A stretch of 64,000 nucleotides of DNA from JAEUIG01 sp046349775 (GTDB lineage Bacteria; Planctomycetota; Planctomycetia; Planctomycetales; Planctomycetaceae), in assembly GCA_046349775.1 (NCBI GenBank), contig JAXMBS010000002.1:62001-126000 (forward strand), written 5' to 3'. This document shows positions 56,301 to 64,000 of this stretch, in pieces. How positions within the stretch are numbered: position 1 is the stretch's first letter; each line of letters opens with the position of its first letter. Made by a program: the position numbers and the translations under genes. A model generated the notes under the pieces. That model had not been told where the DNA came from, made no database searches, and worked only from the letters and a program-made list of their open reading frames with translations.

Positions 56301-56999
56301 TCAACTCTCCACTCTCGTCTCTCGACTCTCCACCCGCCCCCGCGACTGCAGCCACGTCTTCCCCGCACCGATCAGCACCGGCAGCACGCTGACCAGTACG
56401 ATCGTCAGGACCACCTTCTCGAAATTGCGCTCGACCCAGGGGATCTGCCCGAGCCAGTAGCCGGCCGTGGTCATCGACGCAACCCAGCCCACGCCGCCGA
56501 TGATGTTGTAGAGCGCGAATTGCCGGTAATCCATCCGCGCGATCCCCGCCACGTATGGCGTGAACGTCCGCACGAACGGCGCGAACCGCGCGAGGATGAT
56601 CGCCATCCCGCCGTGACGCTCGTAGAACTCGCGGGCGGCCAGCAGGTGCTCCTGCTTCACGAACCGGAAGTGCCCCTTCTCGAACACCTGCTCGGTCGTC
56701 TTGCGGCCGAAGTAGTAGTTGACCGCATCGCCGATGACGGCCGCCAGACACAGGCACAGGTTCAGCAGCCAGTAGTTGAACACGTTCTGGCTGGCGAGAA
56801 ACCCGGCGGCGAACAGCATCGAGTCGCCAGGGAGAAAGAACCCGATCAGGAGCCCCGTCTCGCTGAACACCACCGCCGTCAGCACGGCATAGCTGACCCA
56901 CCAGGGGCCGCCGAGGTTGACGAGCGCCTTGAGATTGTCGGGATCGGCCAGGCCGATCAGCCACTTGATCTGTTCGATCAGCCAGTCGAAACCTGCCAC
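56301..56999 (-). CDS. DedA/SNARE-associated family membrane protein
   Basis: 232 residues from a GTG at 56999 with GGAGAG five bases upstream. DedA marks: VVFSETGLLIGFFLPGDSML, GDAVNYYFGRKTTEQVFEKG, HGGMAIILARFAPFVRTFTPYVAGIARM, and GGVGWVASMTTAGYWLG. These include the re-entrant loop glycine/proline and the conserved arginines. DedA proteins act in lipid-carrier flipping (undecaprenyl phosphate or phospholipid) and membrane homeostasis. The last residues, RVESRETRVES, are encoded by a TCTCGACTCTCC-type repeat (56281-56333) that has been read into the gene, so the true C terminus was probably shorter. Confidence 0.87.
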   Translation of the reverse strand: MAGFDWLIEQIKWLIGLADPDNLKALVNLGGPWWVSYAVLTAVVFSETGLLIGFFLPGDSMLFAAGFLASQNVFNYWLLNLCLCLAAVIGDAVNYYFGRKTTEQVFEKGHFRFVKQEHLLAAREFYERHGGMAIILARFAPFVRTFTPYVAGIARMDYRQFALYNIIGGVGWVASMTTAGYWLGQIPWVERNFEKVVLTIVLVSVLPVLIGAGKTWLQSRGRVESRETRVES

Positions 57000-57471
57000 G
57001 ATGCTCTCCGCCGGCCTGCCGGGTGCGGTGTCACGTCCCCGCACCGATGAGTCTGCGGAGCCTGGGGCCATTCTAGGCACGCAGGAGGGCCGTCCATAGT
57101 CCGATCAACCGCGTCTCGGCGACGATCTCAATCAAATGACGCATCGCGCGGCGCTGTTGCGTTCCGGCAACTGCAAGGTGAATCGGCCGCCGAGAATGCG
57201 GTTCGTAGGCCGTCGCGGTCCGGACTGCGGCGATTTGAGAGATCTTGGAGTCTCTCCGCTTCGCAGCCCGGCCCGAGACTCGCTGCATCACAACTGTTCC
57301 CGTTGAGTGTTTCAACATACAAGTGCACGGAGATCACAGAGACGAAGATTTGTGAAGGAGCACTCTCCGTATCCTCAGTGTTCTCCGGGGTGAATCTTCA
57401 ATTGCAGGGTGGCTGTGCGCACCGACCGTCGGTGGGTACGGCCCACCCTGCAAGAACCGACTCCTGATTCC
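57000..57471. other. Gap with no supported gene
   Basis: Frames are open on the minus strand but lack coding bias. A degenerate cacggagatcacagagacga stretch (about 57330) belongs to the ACAGAG class, and a strong palindromic element follows at 57402. Confidence 0.45.
57402..57453. mobile_element. 52 bp element with 11 bp perfect inverted ends
   Basis: Ends TTGCAGGGTGG and CCACCCTGCAA are perfect inverted repeats, with an inner palindrome CACCGAC/GTCGGTG. It starts 19 bases downstream of the SDR fragment's stop, so it may also act as an RNA hairpin. Confidence 0.55.
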
Positions 57472-57806
57472 TCAGGAGAACGGCTGCGTCGTCGGCTTGA
57501 TGAGAATGTCCGACACGTGCGCCCGCGGCGGCAGGCAGGCAATGGCGAGCACCATCGCCGCCACATCTTCGGGTTGCAGGATTTTCGCCCGGTGTTCCGG
57601 AGGCACCGGGACCGGTCGCGCGTCGAGCAGCGGCGTTTCAACTTCACCCGGGTGCACGTTGGTGATGCGGATGCCGTGGTCCTTTTCTTCCAGGGCCATC
57701 ACGTGGCTCATCGACGTCAGCGCGAACTTGCTGGCGGTATAAGCGACGCCGCCGAGGACTGAGGCCCGCACACCGGCGACTGAGGAAATATTGACGATCC
57801 GCCCGT
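57472..57806 (-). pseudogene. Short-chain dehydrogenase/reductase, C-terminal fragment
   Basis: The reading begins abruptly at GRIVNISSVAG (57801) and runs through the catalytic YxxxK (YTASKFALT), ITNVHPGEVETPLL and a normal C terminus (HVSDILIKPTTQPFS). The Rossmann N-terminal half with the glycine motif is absent; sequence before 57801 on this strand has no SDR similarity. It is a truncated gene, about 110 of 240 residues, ending at a sharp junction with another fragment on the opposite strand. Confidence 0.72.
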
Positions 57807-58011
57807 CTGCCGAACTCGCACATCGCCTTGCAGACGCTCGTCGAGGACGTCACCGCCACCAAGCTGCTGCAGTTCAAGCCGCTGGGACACCTCGACAGCA
57901 GCGTTCGGCCTGCCGCTGTCCACCACCAACGGCACGACGAACTCCGTCGTGTTCGGGATCGTCCTCGGGCTGGCTCCGCAATCCCGACATAGTCGGTCGA
58001 CCAACGCTTGA
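57804..58011 (+). pseudogene. C-terminal gene fragment, weakly PiT-permease-like
   Basis: From 57807 the plus strand shows very strong GC bias at third positions: LPNSHIALQTLVEDVTATKL and LQFKPLGHLD. The frame slips near 57900 and continues as AFGLPLSTTNGTTNSVVFGI, then VLGLAP, to a stop at 58011. The GLPLSTT block resembles the GxPVSTTH motif of inorganic phosphate (PiT) transporters, but the first part does not, so the family is uncertain. No start codon is available; the fragment begins at the junction with the SDR remnant. Confidence 0.4.
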
Positions 58012-58243
58012 GGGAGTCTCAGGTGCCGGTCCATTGGCACCACCCTGAACCGAGCGCGGGCCGACATGACTGATGTCAGCTGGTAGTTTGCTCGATCGTT
58101 CAGTCATTGAGTGCTCCTATTTCTTGGTCGGGGGTGGTGATGGGGACGTTGGTCGCGATTGATCGTTTGTCCTTCTGCTCGCCTGCGGCGGCGCACTGCG
58201 AGAGTGCTGCTGGGCCGCAGCCGGAACCGGTCCATTATACGAT

Positions 58244-58960
58244 TTACTGCCCTTTGGGCCGCTCGACTTCGCGTTTTCCTTCATCATCGCCCTCGTCGGA
58301 TTTCTGGAGCGACGTCAATATCGCTTCGATTTGTTGTTGCTGATTTGGATCAAACGTCCATTCCGTCTGAGGCTTCTCAAATTCTATCATCGAGACGTCA
58401 ATTGCCGGGATGAGAATTCGTTCTGTGAGTAGGAGTGGCATTCTACGATTGTCATCGAGGATCCATTCCGGATTCTGCAAGACGAAATGACCATTTGCAG
58501 GCAGATCAGGCCATTCTTCCGGCCAGCCCCAAATTCTTCGGCCGTTCTTCAGGTGCAGGTACACAAATCGCGGACTGCGATGAAATGAACTGTACCACTC
58601 CGACGGATAGGCCGTTCGCTTGGTGATACCCAATTCAAAGAGCTTGTTGTGCAGCTTATTCGTATTTGCGAGCCAGACAAATCCGAATCCGAGCGCCACC
58701 GCCACGATGACCCCGACGAAAAGCGCACTGTTCTCAGTCCATTGTCCAATTTCGAATAGATGTCGGCCGAACCAGACGAGCACGACGCCAATCGGTATTA
58801 CGATCGCCTGAGTAAAGGCTGTAAAGATGAGCGCTTGTATTACGCGCTCGAAGGGCGTGGGTTTCGGATGAGCAGTCAGTCCGTGGAAAATCCACGCTGC
58901 CACAAACCCCGGCAACAACTTGTAAACCAAACCGACAATCTCTGACGTTGGAAATTCCAC
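58244..58960 (-). CDS. DUF6338-like membrane protein in a lower-GC patch
   Basis: 238 residues from a GTG at 58960 with GGGGA eight bases upstream (an ATG at 59056 is also possible). Three membrane segments (LVYKLLPGFVAAWIFHGLTA, ALIFTAFTQAIVIPIGVVLV, ALFVGVIVAVALGFGFVWLA) precede a soluble beta domain with FVYLHLKNGRRIWGWPEEWP. This combination resembles DUF6338, a family often seen in accessory and possible defence regions. The gene and about 250 bases on each side have visibly lower GC and different codon use (AAA, GAA, ATT) than their neighbours, suggesting horizontal gain. No partner gene is adjacent. The 302 bases to hpnH hold nothing I can name. Confidence 0.65.
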   Translation of the reverse strand: MEFPTSEIVGLVYKLLPGFVAAWIFHGLTAHPKPTPFERVIQALIFTAFTQAIVIPIGVVLVWFGRHLFEIGQWTENSALFVGVIVAVALGFGFVWLANTNKLHNKLFELGITKRTAYPSEWYSSFHRSPRFVYLHLKNGRRIWGWPEEWPDLPANGHFVLQNPEWILDDNRRMPLLLTERILIPAIDVSMIEFEKPQTEWTFDPNQQQQIEAILTSLQKSDEGDDEGKREVERPKGQ

Positions 58961-59262
58961 GAGAGGATTCCCCGTATTGAAGGTCCGGTTACCTGTCGGT
59001 TCACCAAAGCTACGCTCCGCGCTGGTCAGTTTTGTGCAAATGTACACATCTAACAAATTGTGTACAAGCGTGAATATGTCCGGCTTGGAAGCTGGGCATC
59101 GGTCGTGTCATTCTGCGTCACTCTTAAAATCTGAGGGGGCTTTCCCCCAGTGACACTCCGCCCCAAACCTGCTATATCCCGCACTCTGACGCCGCCGAAA
59201 CGACTTCGGCACTTCGATCCCGACAGGTCGGGATTCGAGTTATCCGCAAAGCGGAGACCAAG

Positions 59263-60381
59263 ATGGGTGTCCCGGTTTCACAGATGTGGACGGTCGCGAA
59301 GTACGTCATCGGCCAGCGGCTGCGCGGCCGCGAACGGTACCCGCTCGTCCTGATGCTCGAGCCGCTGTTCCGCTGCAATCTGGCCTGCGCCGGCTGCGGC
59401 AAAATCCAGTACCCGGCCGAGATCCTCAAGAAGAATCTCACGCCCGAGCAATGCTTCCAGGCCGCCGACGAATGCGGCGCGCCGATTATTTCAATTCCCG
59501 GCGGCGAGCCGCTGCTGCATCCACAGATCGACGAGATCGTCCGCGGCCTGGTCGCGCGCAAGAAATACGTCTACCTCTGCACGAACGCGATCCTGCTGGA
59601 AAAGCACCTCGATCAGTTCACGCCGTCGAAGTACCTCTCATTCTCGATCCATCTCGACGGACCGCGCGAAGAACACGATCACGCCGTCTGCCGCGAGGGG
59701 ATCTACGACGTGGCCATCAGCGCGATCAAGGCCGCCGTCGCGCGCGGGCATCGCGTCACGACGAATTCGACGCTGTTCAACAACGTCAATCCGGACCGGA
59801 TGCAGGAGATGTTCGACACGCTCATGGAACTGGGCGTGGAGGGCATGATGCTCTCGCCCGGCTACAGCTACGAGAAAGCTCCGGATCAGGACCACTTCCT
59901 GCATCGCCGCGAGACGACCTCGCTGTTCCGGCGGATGCTGGCGGGTGCCAAGCAGAAGTGGGTGTTCAACCAGTCGCCGCTGTTCATCGAGTTCCTGAAG
60001 GGGAACTGGGACCTGGAATGCACGCCGTGGGGCAGCCCGGCGTATAACGTCTTCGGTTGGCAGCGGCCCTGCTATCTGCTGCAGGAAGGCTACGCAGCGA
60101 GTTTCCAGGAGCTGATGGACACGACTGACTGGTCGCGGTACGGCCGATCAAGCGGCAATCTCAAGTGCCGCGACTGCATGGTGCACTGCGGCTACGAGCC
60201 CTCGGCCGTCGACGCGACGTTCAGTTCACTGAAGGGTCTGGTTGCAGCGGCACGCGTCACGCTGACCGGTTCGCTGCCGAACCGGCCGCTGGCCGGCGAT
60301 GAACCGGAGCCGGAATTCGTGCCGCAACCGGTCGGTCCCATTGTCGATCTCGACCTGAGCTTCGCCGCCGCGCGCGAATAG
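59263..60381 (+). CDS. hpnH: Adenosyl-hopene transferase, radical SAM
   Basis: 372 residues. The radical SAM cluster is CX3CX2C at Cys38, Cys42 and Cys45 (CNLACAGC), preceded by MLEPLFR. Further HpnH motifs are ISIPGGEPLLHPQIDEIV, NAILLEKHLDQFTPS, SIHLDGPREEHDH, MMLSPGYSYEKAPDQDHFL, CTPWGSPAYNVFGWQRPCYL and CRDCMVHCGYEP, the last with auxiliary cysteines. HpnH joins a 5'-deoxyadenosyl unit to diploptene, the first step toward extended hopanoids in the membrane. GGAGA precedes the ATG. No other hopanoid gene is in the window, as often in planctomycetes where hpn genes are scattered. Confidence 0.94.
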   Translation: MGVPVSQMWTVAKYVIGQRLRGRERYPLVLMLEPLFRCNLACAGCGKIQYPAEILKKNLTPEQCFQAADECGAPIISIPGGEPLLHPQIDEIVRGLVARKKYVYLCTNAILLEKHLDQFTPSKYLSFSIHLDGPREEHDHAVCREGIYDVAISAIKAAVARGHRVTTNSTLFNNVNPDRMQEMFDTLMELGVEGMMLSPGYSYEKAPDQDHFLHRRETTSLFRRMLAGAKQKWVFNQSPLFIEFLKGNWDLECTPWGSPAYNVFGWQRPCYLLQEGYAASFQELMDTTDWSRYGRSSGNLKCRDCMVHCGYEPSAVDATFSSLKGLVAAARVTLTGSLPNRPLAGDEPEPEFVPQPVGPIVDLDLSFAAARE

Positions 60382-60490
60382 CCACCGCCGGGTGTGTCCG
60401 GCGGACACATTTCGCAGTTGCCCCTGCGCGCGTCCGAGTATCTAATCGGGATTGTTCTCGTCCCGAGGCGCTCGATCTGGAGTCCTGCGC

Positions 60491-61999
60491 ATGCGGCCAA
60501 TTCTCAGGAAGCAATGCGCCGGCGCCGCTGCCCGCAGACGGCTTTCAATGGCACTGGCCGCCGCCATGATCGCCGCCAGTGCCGCACAGGCCGACACGTT
60601 CCACTACATCGACCGCGACGGCAATCGGCAAACGGTCGAGGCGCGGCTCGCTGGATCGGGCCAGCACGCACTGCTGCTCTTCAAGGCGGACGGGCAGGCG
60701 CTGGTCATCCCGGAACAGGTAGTCGAGAAACGCGAACCGGCCGACGGACCGGCGCCGCTCACGCCGGCGGAAATGGTCGACACGCTGAAGTCCCGGTTCG
60801 GCGGGGACCTGCTCCGCACGCTCGTCGGCCGGCGGCATGTGACCGGGTTCATCGCCGCCGGTCCGCTCGATCGCAAAGCGGAAACCCGTGTCCGCGGGCT
60901 GCTGCAGAAGGTCAACCGGTTCCTCGACAGCGTCGATTCGGTCTTCGAACGGTTCGCACGCGAGATGCAGTTTCCGTTACACGACCCCGAGTATCCGCTC
61001 GTGACAGTCGTCTTCGAGTCCGACGCCGACTTCAACAAGTTTGCAGACGAGAACACCCGCGGCGCAGGTCTGTCCGCGCACCGGATCGCCGGCTTTTATG
61101 CGCCCGCGACCAACTGGCTCGCCATTCGACTTGAGGAATGCCGCACCTACCGTGTGCCGCTGCACGAAGCCATTCATCAGCAGGTGTACAACCGCGTCTT
61201 CCAGAGGTACGCGCCGATCCCCACCTGGTTCGATGAAGGCATCGCGACCGGCTTCGAGAACAACGGCGAAAAAGTCGACATTCATCCGGCGAAAATCAAC
61301 GGCCACTACGCGTGGCTGGCCAAGAGCATGCCGGCCGGCGAACTCGCGTGGAACGACATCGTCAGCGACGATGCTTCGTTCGTCGGCGACATCCTGGCGA
61401 ACGAAGCCTACGTGGAAGCGTGGTCGCTGCACTGGATGCTGGTCACGCAGCACAAGGACGCCTATCGCAAGTACGTGCAGGAACTCGCCGCGCGGACTCC
61501 ATTGGAGGACCTGCCGGCCGAACATCGCGCCGAAAGATTTACAGCCATCTTCGGCCAGTCGGTGGATCAGATCGCCCGGCAGTTTCCGCGGGTGCTCGAG
61601 GTCGGCATGCAGCGGCAGCGCGTGCCGCCGCCCGAGTCGCCGCCGGTCGGCGTTTCCATCACAGACGACGATCTGGCCGAAGTCCACATGAGCGCCGAAA
61701 TCGACGTCGTCTCCGGACAGATGCGTGTCGAGGGGGAACTCCGCAACGCTTCGCCCATTCGTCCGCTGACGTTTCACGTCGCGGTGGTGACCACGTCGGG
61801 CGCCTACACCGATTGGGTCGTCGAGGCCGTCGATCTGAACGCATCGGTCCCGCTCTCCACCCGGCTGGTCTCCAAGGTTCTCCCGGGAACGCGGGGCGGT
61901 CCGGCCGAAAAGTTTGGCGTCCGCGTGCAATGGGTGTTGCCCGGTTCCGAGCAAGCCCAGGAATGGGCGCGGCATCCGCCGGCGCCGGAGGGACTGTAA
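60491..61999 (+). CDS. DUF1570 metallopeptidase-like protein, secreted
   Basis: 502 residues. Signal peptide ALAAAMIAASAAQADT. DUF1570 core with a zincin-like HEAIH at residues 225-229 and FDEG at 247-250, the expected third ligand glutamate (gluzincin, peptidase MA-like). GFYAPATNWLAIRL precedes the zinc motif, and a helical region (AYVEAWSLHWMLVTQHKDAY) follows it. The C-terminal 120 residues form a beta-sandwich (EIDVVSGQMRVEGELRNASP). The N-terminal 60 residues include an SH3-like/SLA1-type strand set (HYIDRDGNRQTVEARLAG). Predicted periplasmic or extracellular protease; substrate unknown. Confidence 0.83.
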   Translation: MRPILRKQCAGAAARRRLSMALAAAMIAASAAQADTFHYIDRDGNRQTVEARLAGSGQHALLLFKADGQALVIPEQVVEKREPADGPAPLTPAEMVDTLKSRFGGDLLRTLVGRRHVTGFIAAGPLDRKAETRVRGLLQKVNRFLDSVDSVFERFAREMQFPLHDPEYPLVTVVFESDADFNKFADENTRGAGLSAHRIAGFYAPATNWLAIRLEECRTYRVPLHEAIHQQVYNRVFQRYAPIPTWFDEGIATGFENNGEKVDIHPAKINGHYAWLAKSMPAGELAWNDIVSDDASFVGDILANEAYVEAWSLHWMLVTQHKDAYRKYVQELAARTPLEDLPAEHRAERFTAIFGQSVDQIARQFPRVLEVGMQRQRVPPPESPPVGVSITDDDLAEVHMSAEIDVVSGQMRVEGELRNASPIRPLTFHVAVVTTSGAYTDWVVEAVDLNASVPLSTRLVSKVLPGTRGGPAEKFGVRVQWVLPGSEQAQEWARHPPAPEGL

Positions 62000-62016
62000 A
62001 TTCAGGCCAGGCAGTC

Positions 62017-62084
62017 GTTGGAGTACCGCCTTGAGACGGAACAGAGTCGATCGTTGTTCGGCCGCCTGAACGCGGAACTCCAAC
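62017..62084. mobile_element. 68 bp element with GTTGGAGTWCCGC ends abutting glpK stop
   Basis: Left end GTTGGAGTACCGCCTTGAG; the right end, reverse-complemented, begins GTTGGAGTTCCGCGTTCAG, so the terminal inverted repeats are about 23 bp with few mismatches. Its last base is immediately next to the glpK stop (62085). A half copy is at 14011-14033, also next to a stop codon. Confidence 0.6.
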
Positions 62085-63575
62085 CTACGTCTGATTCCAG
62101 CCGAGGGCGCACTGGACGGCGCGCTGCCAGTCGGCGTAGCCGCGAGTGCGAGCCTGTGAGTCGCCGGCCGGTGCGAATTCGCGGTCAAGTGCCCAATTGG
62201 CGACGATGTCCCGTTCATCGTTCCAGAACCCCATCGCCAGTCCTGCCAGGTAAGCCGCCCCGAGCGCCGTGGTCTCCTGTACGACCGGGCGGCGGACGGC
62301 GACGTTAAGGACGTCTGACTGGAACTGCATCAACAGATTGTTGGCGCACGCCCCCCCGTCGACTTTCAGGGCCGCGAGCTGAATGCCGCTGTCCTGCTGC
62401 ATGGCATCAAGGACGTCGCGGGTCTGATAGGCCATTGCTTCCAGGGCGGCCCGCGCGATGTGCGCCTTCGTCGTCCCTCGCGTCATCCCGACGATTGCTC
62501 CGCGCGCATGCGGATCCCAGTACGGTGCGCCGAGTCCCACGAACGCCGGTACAAGGTACACGCCGTCCGTCGAGTCGACCTGCGCGGCCAGCGGCTCCAC
62601 CTCGGCGGACGACGAGATCAGGCCCAGCCCGTCGCGCAGCCATTGCACAACAGCTCCCGCGATGAACACCGCTCCCTCCAGGCAATACGTCACTTTGCCC
62701 CCCAGGCCCCAGCCGATCGTCGTGAGCAGGCCGTTCTGCGACGCCACCGGTGCGTGGCCCGTGTTCATCAGCAGGAAGCAACCGGTGCCGTACGTGTTTT
62801 TCGCCTCACCGGGCGCGAAGCACGCCTGACCGAACGTCGCCGCCTGCTGATCTCCCGCATTCCCCGCGATCGGGATCTCTCCGCCCAGCAGCGACGGATC
62901 GGTCTCGCCGTAGCGGTGGCTCGATGGCAGCACCTCCGGCAGCATCGCCCGCGGTACGCCCAGAATCTTGAGGAGTTCGTCGTCCCAGTCGAGAGTGCGA
63001 ATGTTGAACAGCAGCGTCCGGCTGGCGTTGCTGTAGTCGGTCGCATGGACTTTCCCGCCCGTCAGCCGCCAGATGAGAAACGAGTCGACCGTCCCGAACA
63101 GAACCTCCCCCCGTTCCGCGCGAGATCGCAGGCCCGGAATTTTGTCCAGCAGGTGCCGGATCTTGGTGCCTGAGAAATACGCGTCGACGACCAGCCCGGT
63201 CTTGTCACGAATCGTCTGCTCGTACCCCTCCTGCTTCAGGCGCTCGCAGATCGGCGCCGTGATCCGGCTTTGCCAGACGATCGCATTGGCCACCGGCTTG
63301 CCGGTCGCGCGGTCCCAGAGGATCGTCGTCTCCCGCTGGTTGGTGATCCCCAGCGCCGACACGTCTCCGGCCGTCGCTTTGGCGGCCGACAGCGCTCCTT
63401 TCGCTGTCGCCAGTTGCGATTGCCAGATCGCCTCGGGGTCGTGCTCGACGTGTCCCGGCGACGGATAGATCTGCGGAAACTCCTGTTGCGCCTGCCCGGC
63501 CGGCCGGCCGTTGTGACCGAACAGGATCGCGCGGCTGCTGGTGGTTCCCTGATCGAGCGCGAGGACGAACGACAT
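62085..63575 (-). CDS. glpK: Glycerol kinase
   Basis: 496 residues, normal length. FGGY kinase marks: DQGTTSSRAILFG at the N terminus, SALGITNQRETTILWDRATG, NTYGTGCFLLMNTG and KVDGGACANNLLMQFQSDVL. The glycerol-binding Arg, Glu, Trp and Asp residues appear in QRETT, the ILWDR segment and the DGGA loop. It phosphorylates glycerol with ATP to sn-glycerol 3-phosphate in the cytoplasm. No glpF or glpD is adjacent. The start is preceded by an AAAATCGAAAATC-type repeat (63583-63612) instead of a clear ribosome site. The stop is touched by a palindromic element. Confidence 0.95.
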   Translation of the reverse strand: MSFVLALDQGTTSSRAILFGHNGRPAGQAQQEFPQIYPSPGHVEHDPEAIWQSQLATAKGALSAAKATAGDVSALGITNQRETTILWDRATGKPVANAIVWQSRITAPICERLKQEGYEQTIRDKTGLVVDAYFSGTKIRHLLDKIPGLRSRAERGEVLFGTVDSFLIWRLTGGKVHATDYSNASRTLLFNIRTLDWDDELLKILGVPRAMLPEVLPSSHRYGETDPSLLGGEIPIAGNAGDQQAATFGQACFAPGEAKNTYGTGCFLLMNTGHAPVASQNGLLTTIGWGLGGKVTYCLEGAVFIAGAVVQWLRDGLGLISSSAEVEPLAAQVDSTDGVYLVPAFVGLGAPYWDPHARGAIVGMTRGTTKAHIARAALEAMAYQTRDVLDAMQQDSGIQLAALKVDGGACANNLLMQFQSDVLNVAVRRPVVQETTALGAAYLAGLAMGFWNDERDIVANWALDREFAPAGDSQARTRGYADWQRAVQCALGWNQT

Positions 63576-64000
63576 AGGGGATCTTCGATCTTTTGATTTT
63601 CGATTTTGGATTGGTCATCCAACAGTCGCCGGCGGCCCATCCGGTCAATCAACCATCAACCCTTTCACAGAATCGTGGATCGCCGCGCCGGGTGTCAATC
63701 GGTGCGGGGAACGGAATGTATTGCCAGCCCGGACTTTGCAGCCCCGTTCGAGAATCGCGCCTCTTGACACCTGTCGGAGAACGCTGATACCGTCGCATCG
63801 CAGTTCTCCGCTCGTCCGTTTTGTAACGCCAGCACCGATTGGCCGGTCCGAACGACTCCTCAGGGGCCGTCCCATCAAGGTCGTGAATCCGGGGATTCAC
63901 GCGGAGTCGGCGTAGCGGCCGGTCGGCATTGAGGTTATGCTCTTGTGCGGTTCGGTCCGCGCCAGGGGAGTCGGCGATTCGGCGTGCTTTGCGTCCGCGG
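63576..64000. other. Window end, no complete gene
   Basis: The glpK upstream repeat (63583-63612) is followed by sequence without coding bias. An ATG at 63936 opens a frame (MLLCGSVRARG...) that runs to the end of the window and could be the start of the next gene, but too little is visible to support it. Confidence 0.35.

Noticed and set aside
57717..58067. 116-residue minus-strand frame over the SDR/fragment junction
   Set aside because: Third-position GC is clearly higher in the plus frame from 57807 and in the SDR frame below 57801, so this frame is a shadow bridging two fragments.

Overview
The window is a 64 kb piece of a high-GC chromosome from a member of the Planctomycetota, most likely a Planctomycetales-type organism. 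The main evidence is the density of families that dominate planctomycete genomes: PSCyt1/DUF1549/DUF1553 proteins paired with Tat-exported DUF1501 proteins, PPC-domain, DUF1570, DUF1571, DUF5010 and ThuA proteins, PQQ-type propellers, a C45-family hydrolase and an HTTM protein. The radical SAM protein HpnH also fits a hopanoid-making bacterium. I saw no rRNA, tRNA, CRISPR array, integrase or transposase gene.

Layout. 1-9.2 kb: the 3' end of queC, a STAS protein, a secreted STN-like protein, a heavily frameshifted aldehyde dehydrogenase, a YfhO-like membrane protein and a thioredoxin-trypsin fusion. 9.3-20.2 kb: two DUF1549/DUF1553 + DUF1501 cassettes in opposite orientations around a small unknown gene, the second preceded by a PPC-domain gene. 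20.4-25 kb: a small-molecule phosphotransferase, a ThuA protein, a PP2C phosphatase and a C45-family hydrolase. 25-31 kb: DUF5010 glycosidase-like protein, FucU/RbsD mutarotase, DUF1571 protein, and an HTTM protein with an upstream partner. 31-39 kb: ordinary metabolism and housekeeping (ftsH, a MobA-like nucleotidyltransferase, terC-like, FAH-family hydrolase, a small basic protein, DAHP synthase, hpt). 39-54 kb: a giant broken PQQ-like protein, a triple zinc-ribbon protein, a second PQQ-like protein, the third DUF1549/DUF1553 + DUF1501 cassette, a broken phytanoyl-CoA dioxygenase-like gene and a lone DUF1501. 54-64 kb: aminotransferase + VanZ pair, DedA protein, gene fragments, a lower-GC DUF6338-like gene, hpnH, a DUF1570 protein and glpK.

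The DUF1549/DUF1553 and DUF1501 proteins are the common theme. They are exported, they come as adjacent pairs, and two of the three large partners carry an unusual CX4CH haem-like motif as well as a normal CXXCH.

Two window-wide signals are not explained by genes. First, most intergenic spaces, and several gene ends, carry short degenerate repeats of at least ten recognisable kinds. Many lie within a few bases of a start or stop codon, and some have been absorbed into the coding sequence. Second, about twenty single-base frame breaks interrupt otherwise well-conserved reading frames. I think most of these are assembly indels, but a set of true pseudogenes cannot be excluded from the sequence alone.
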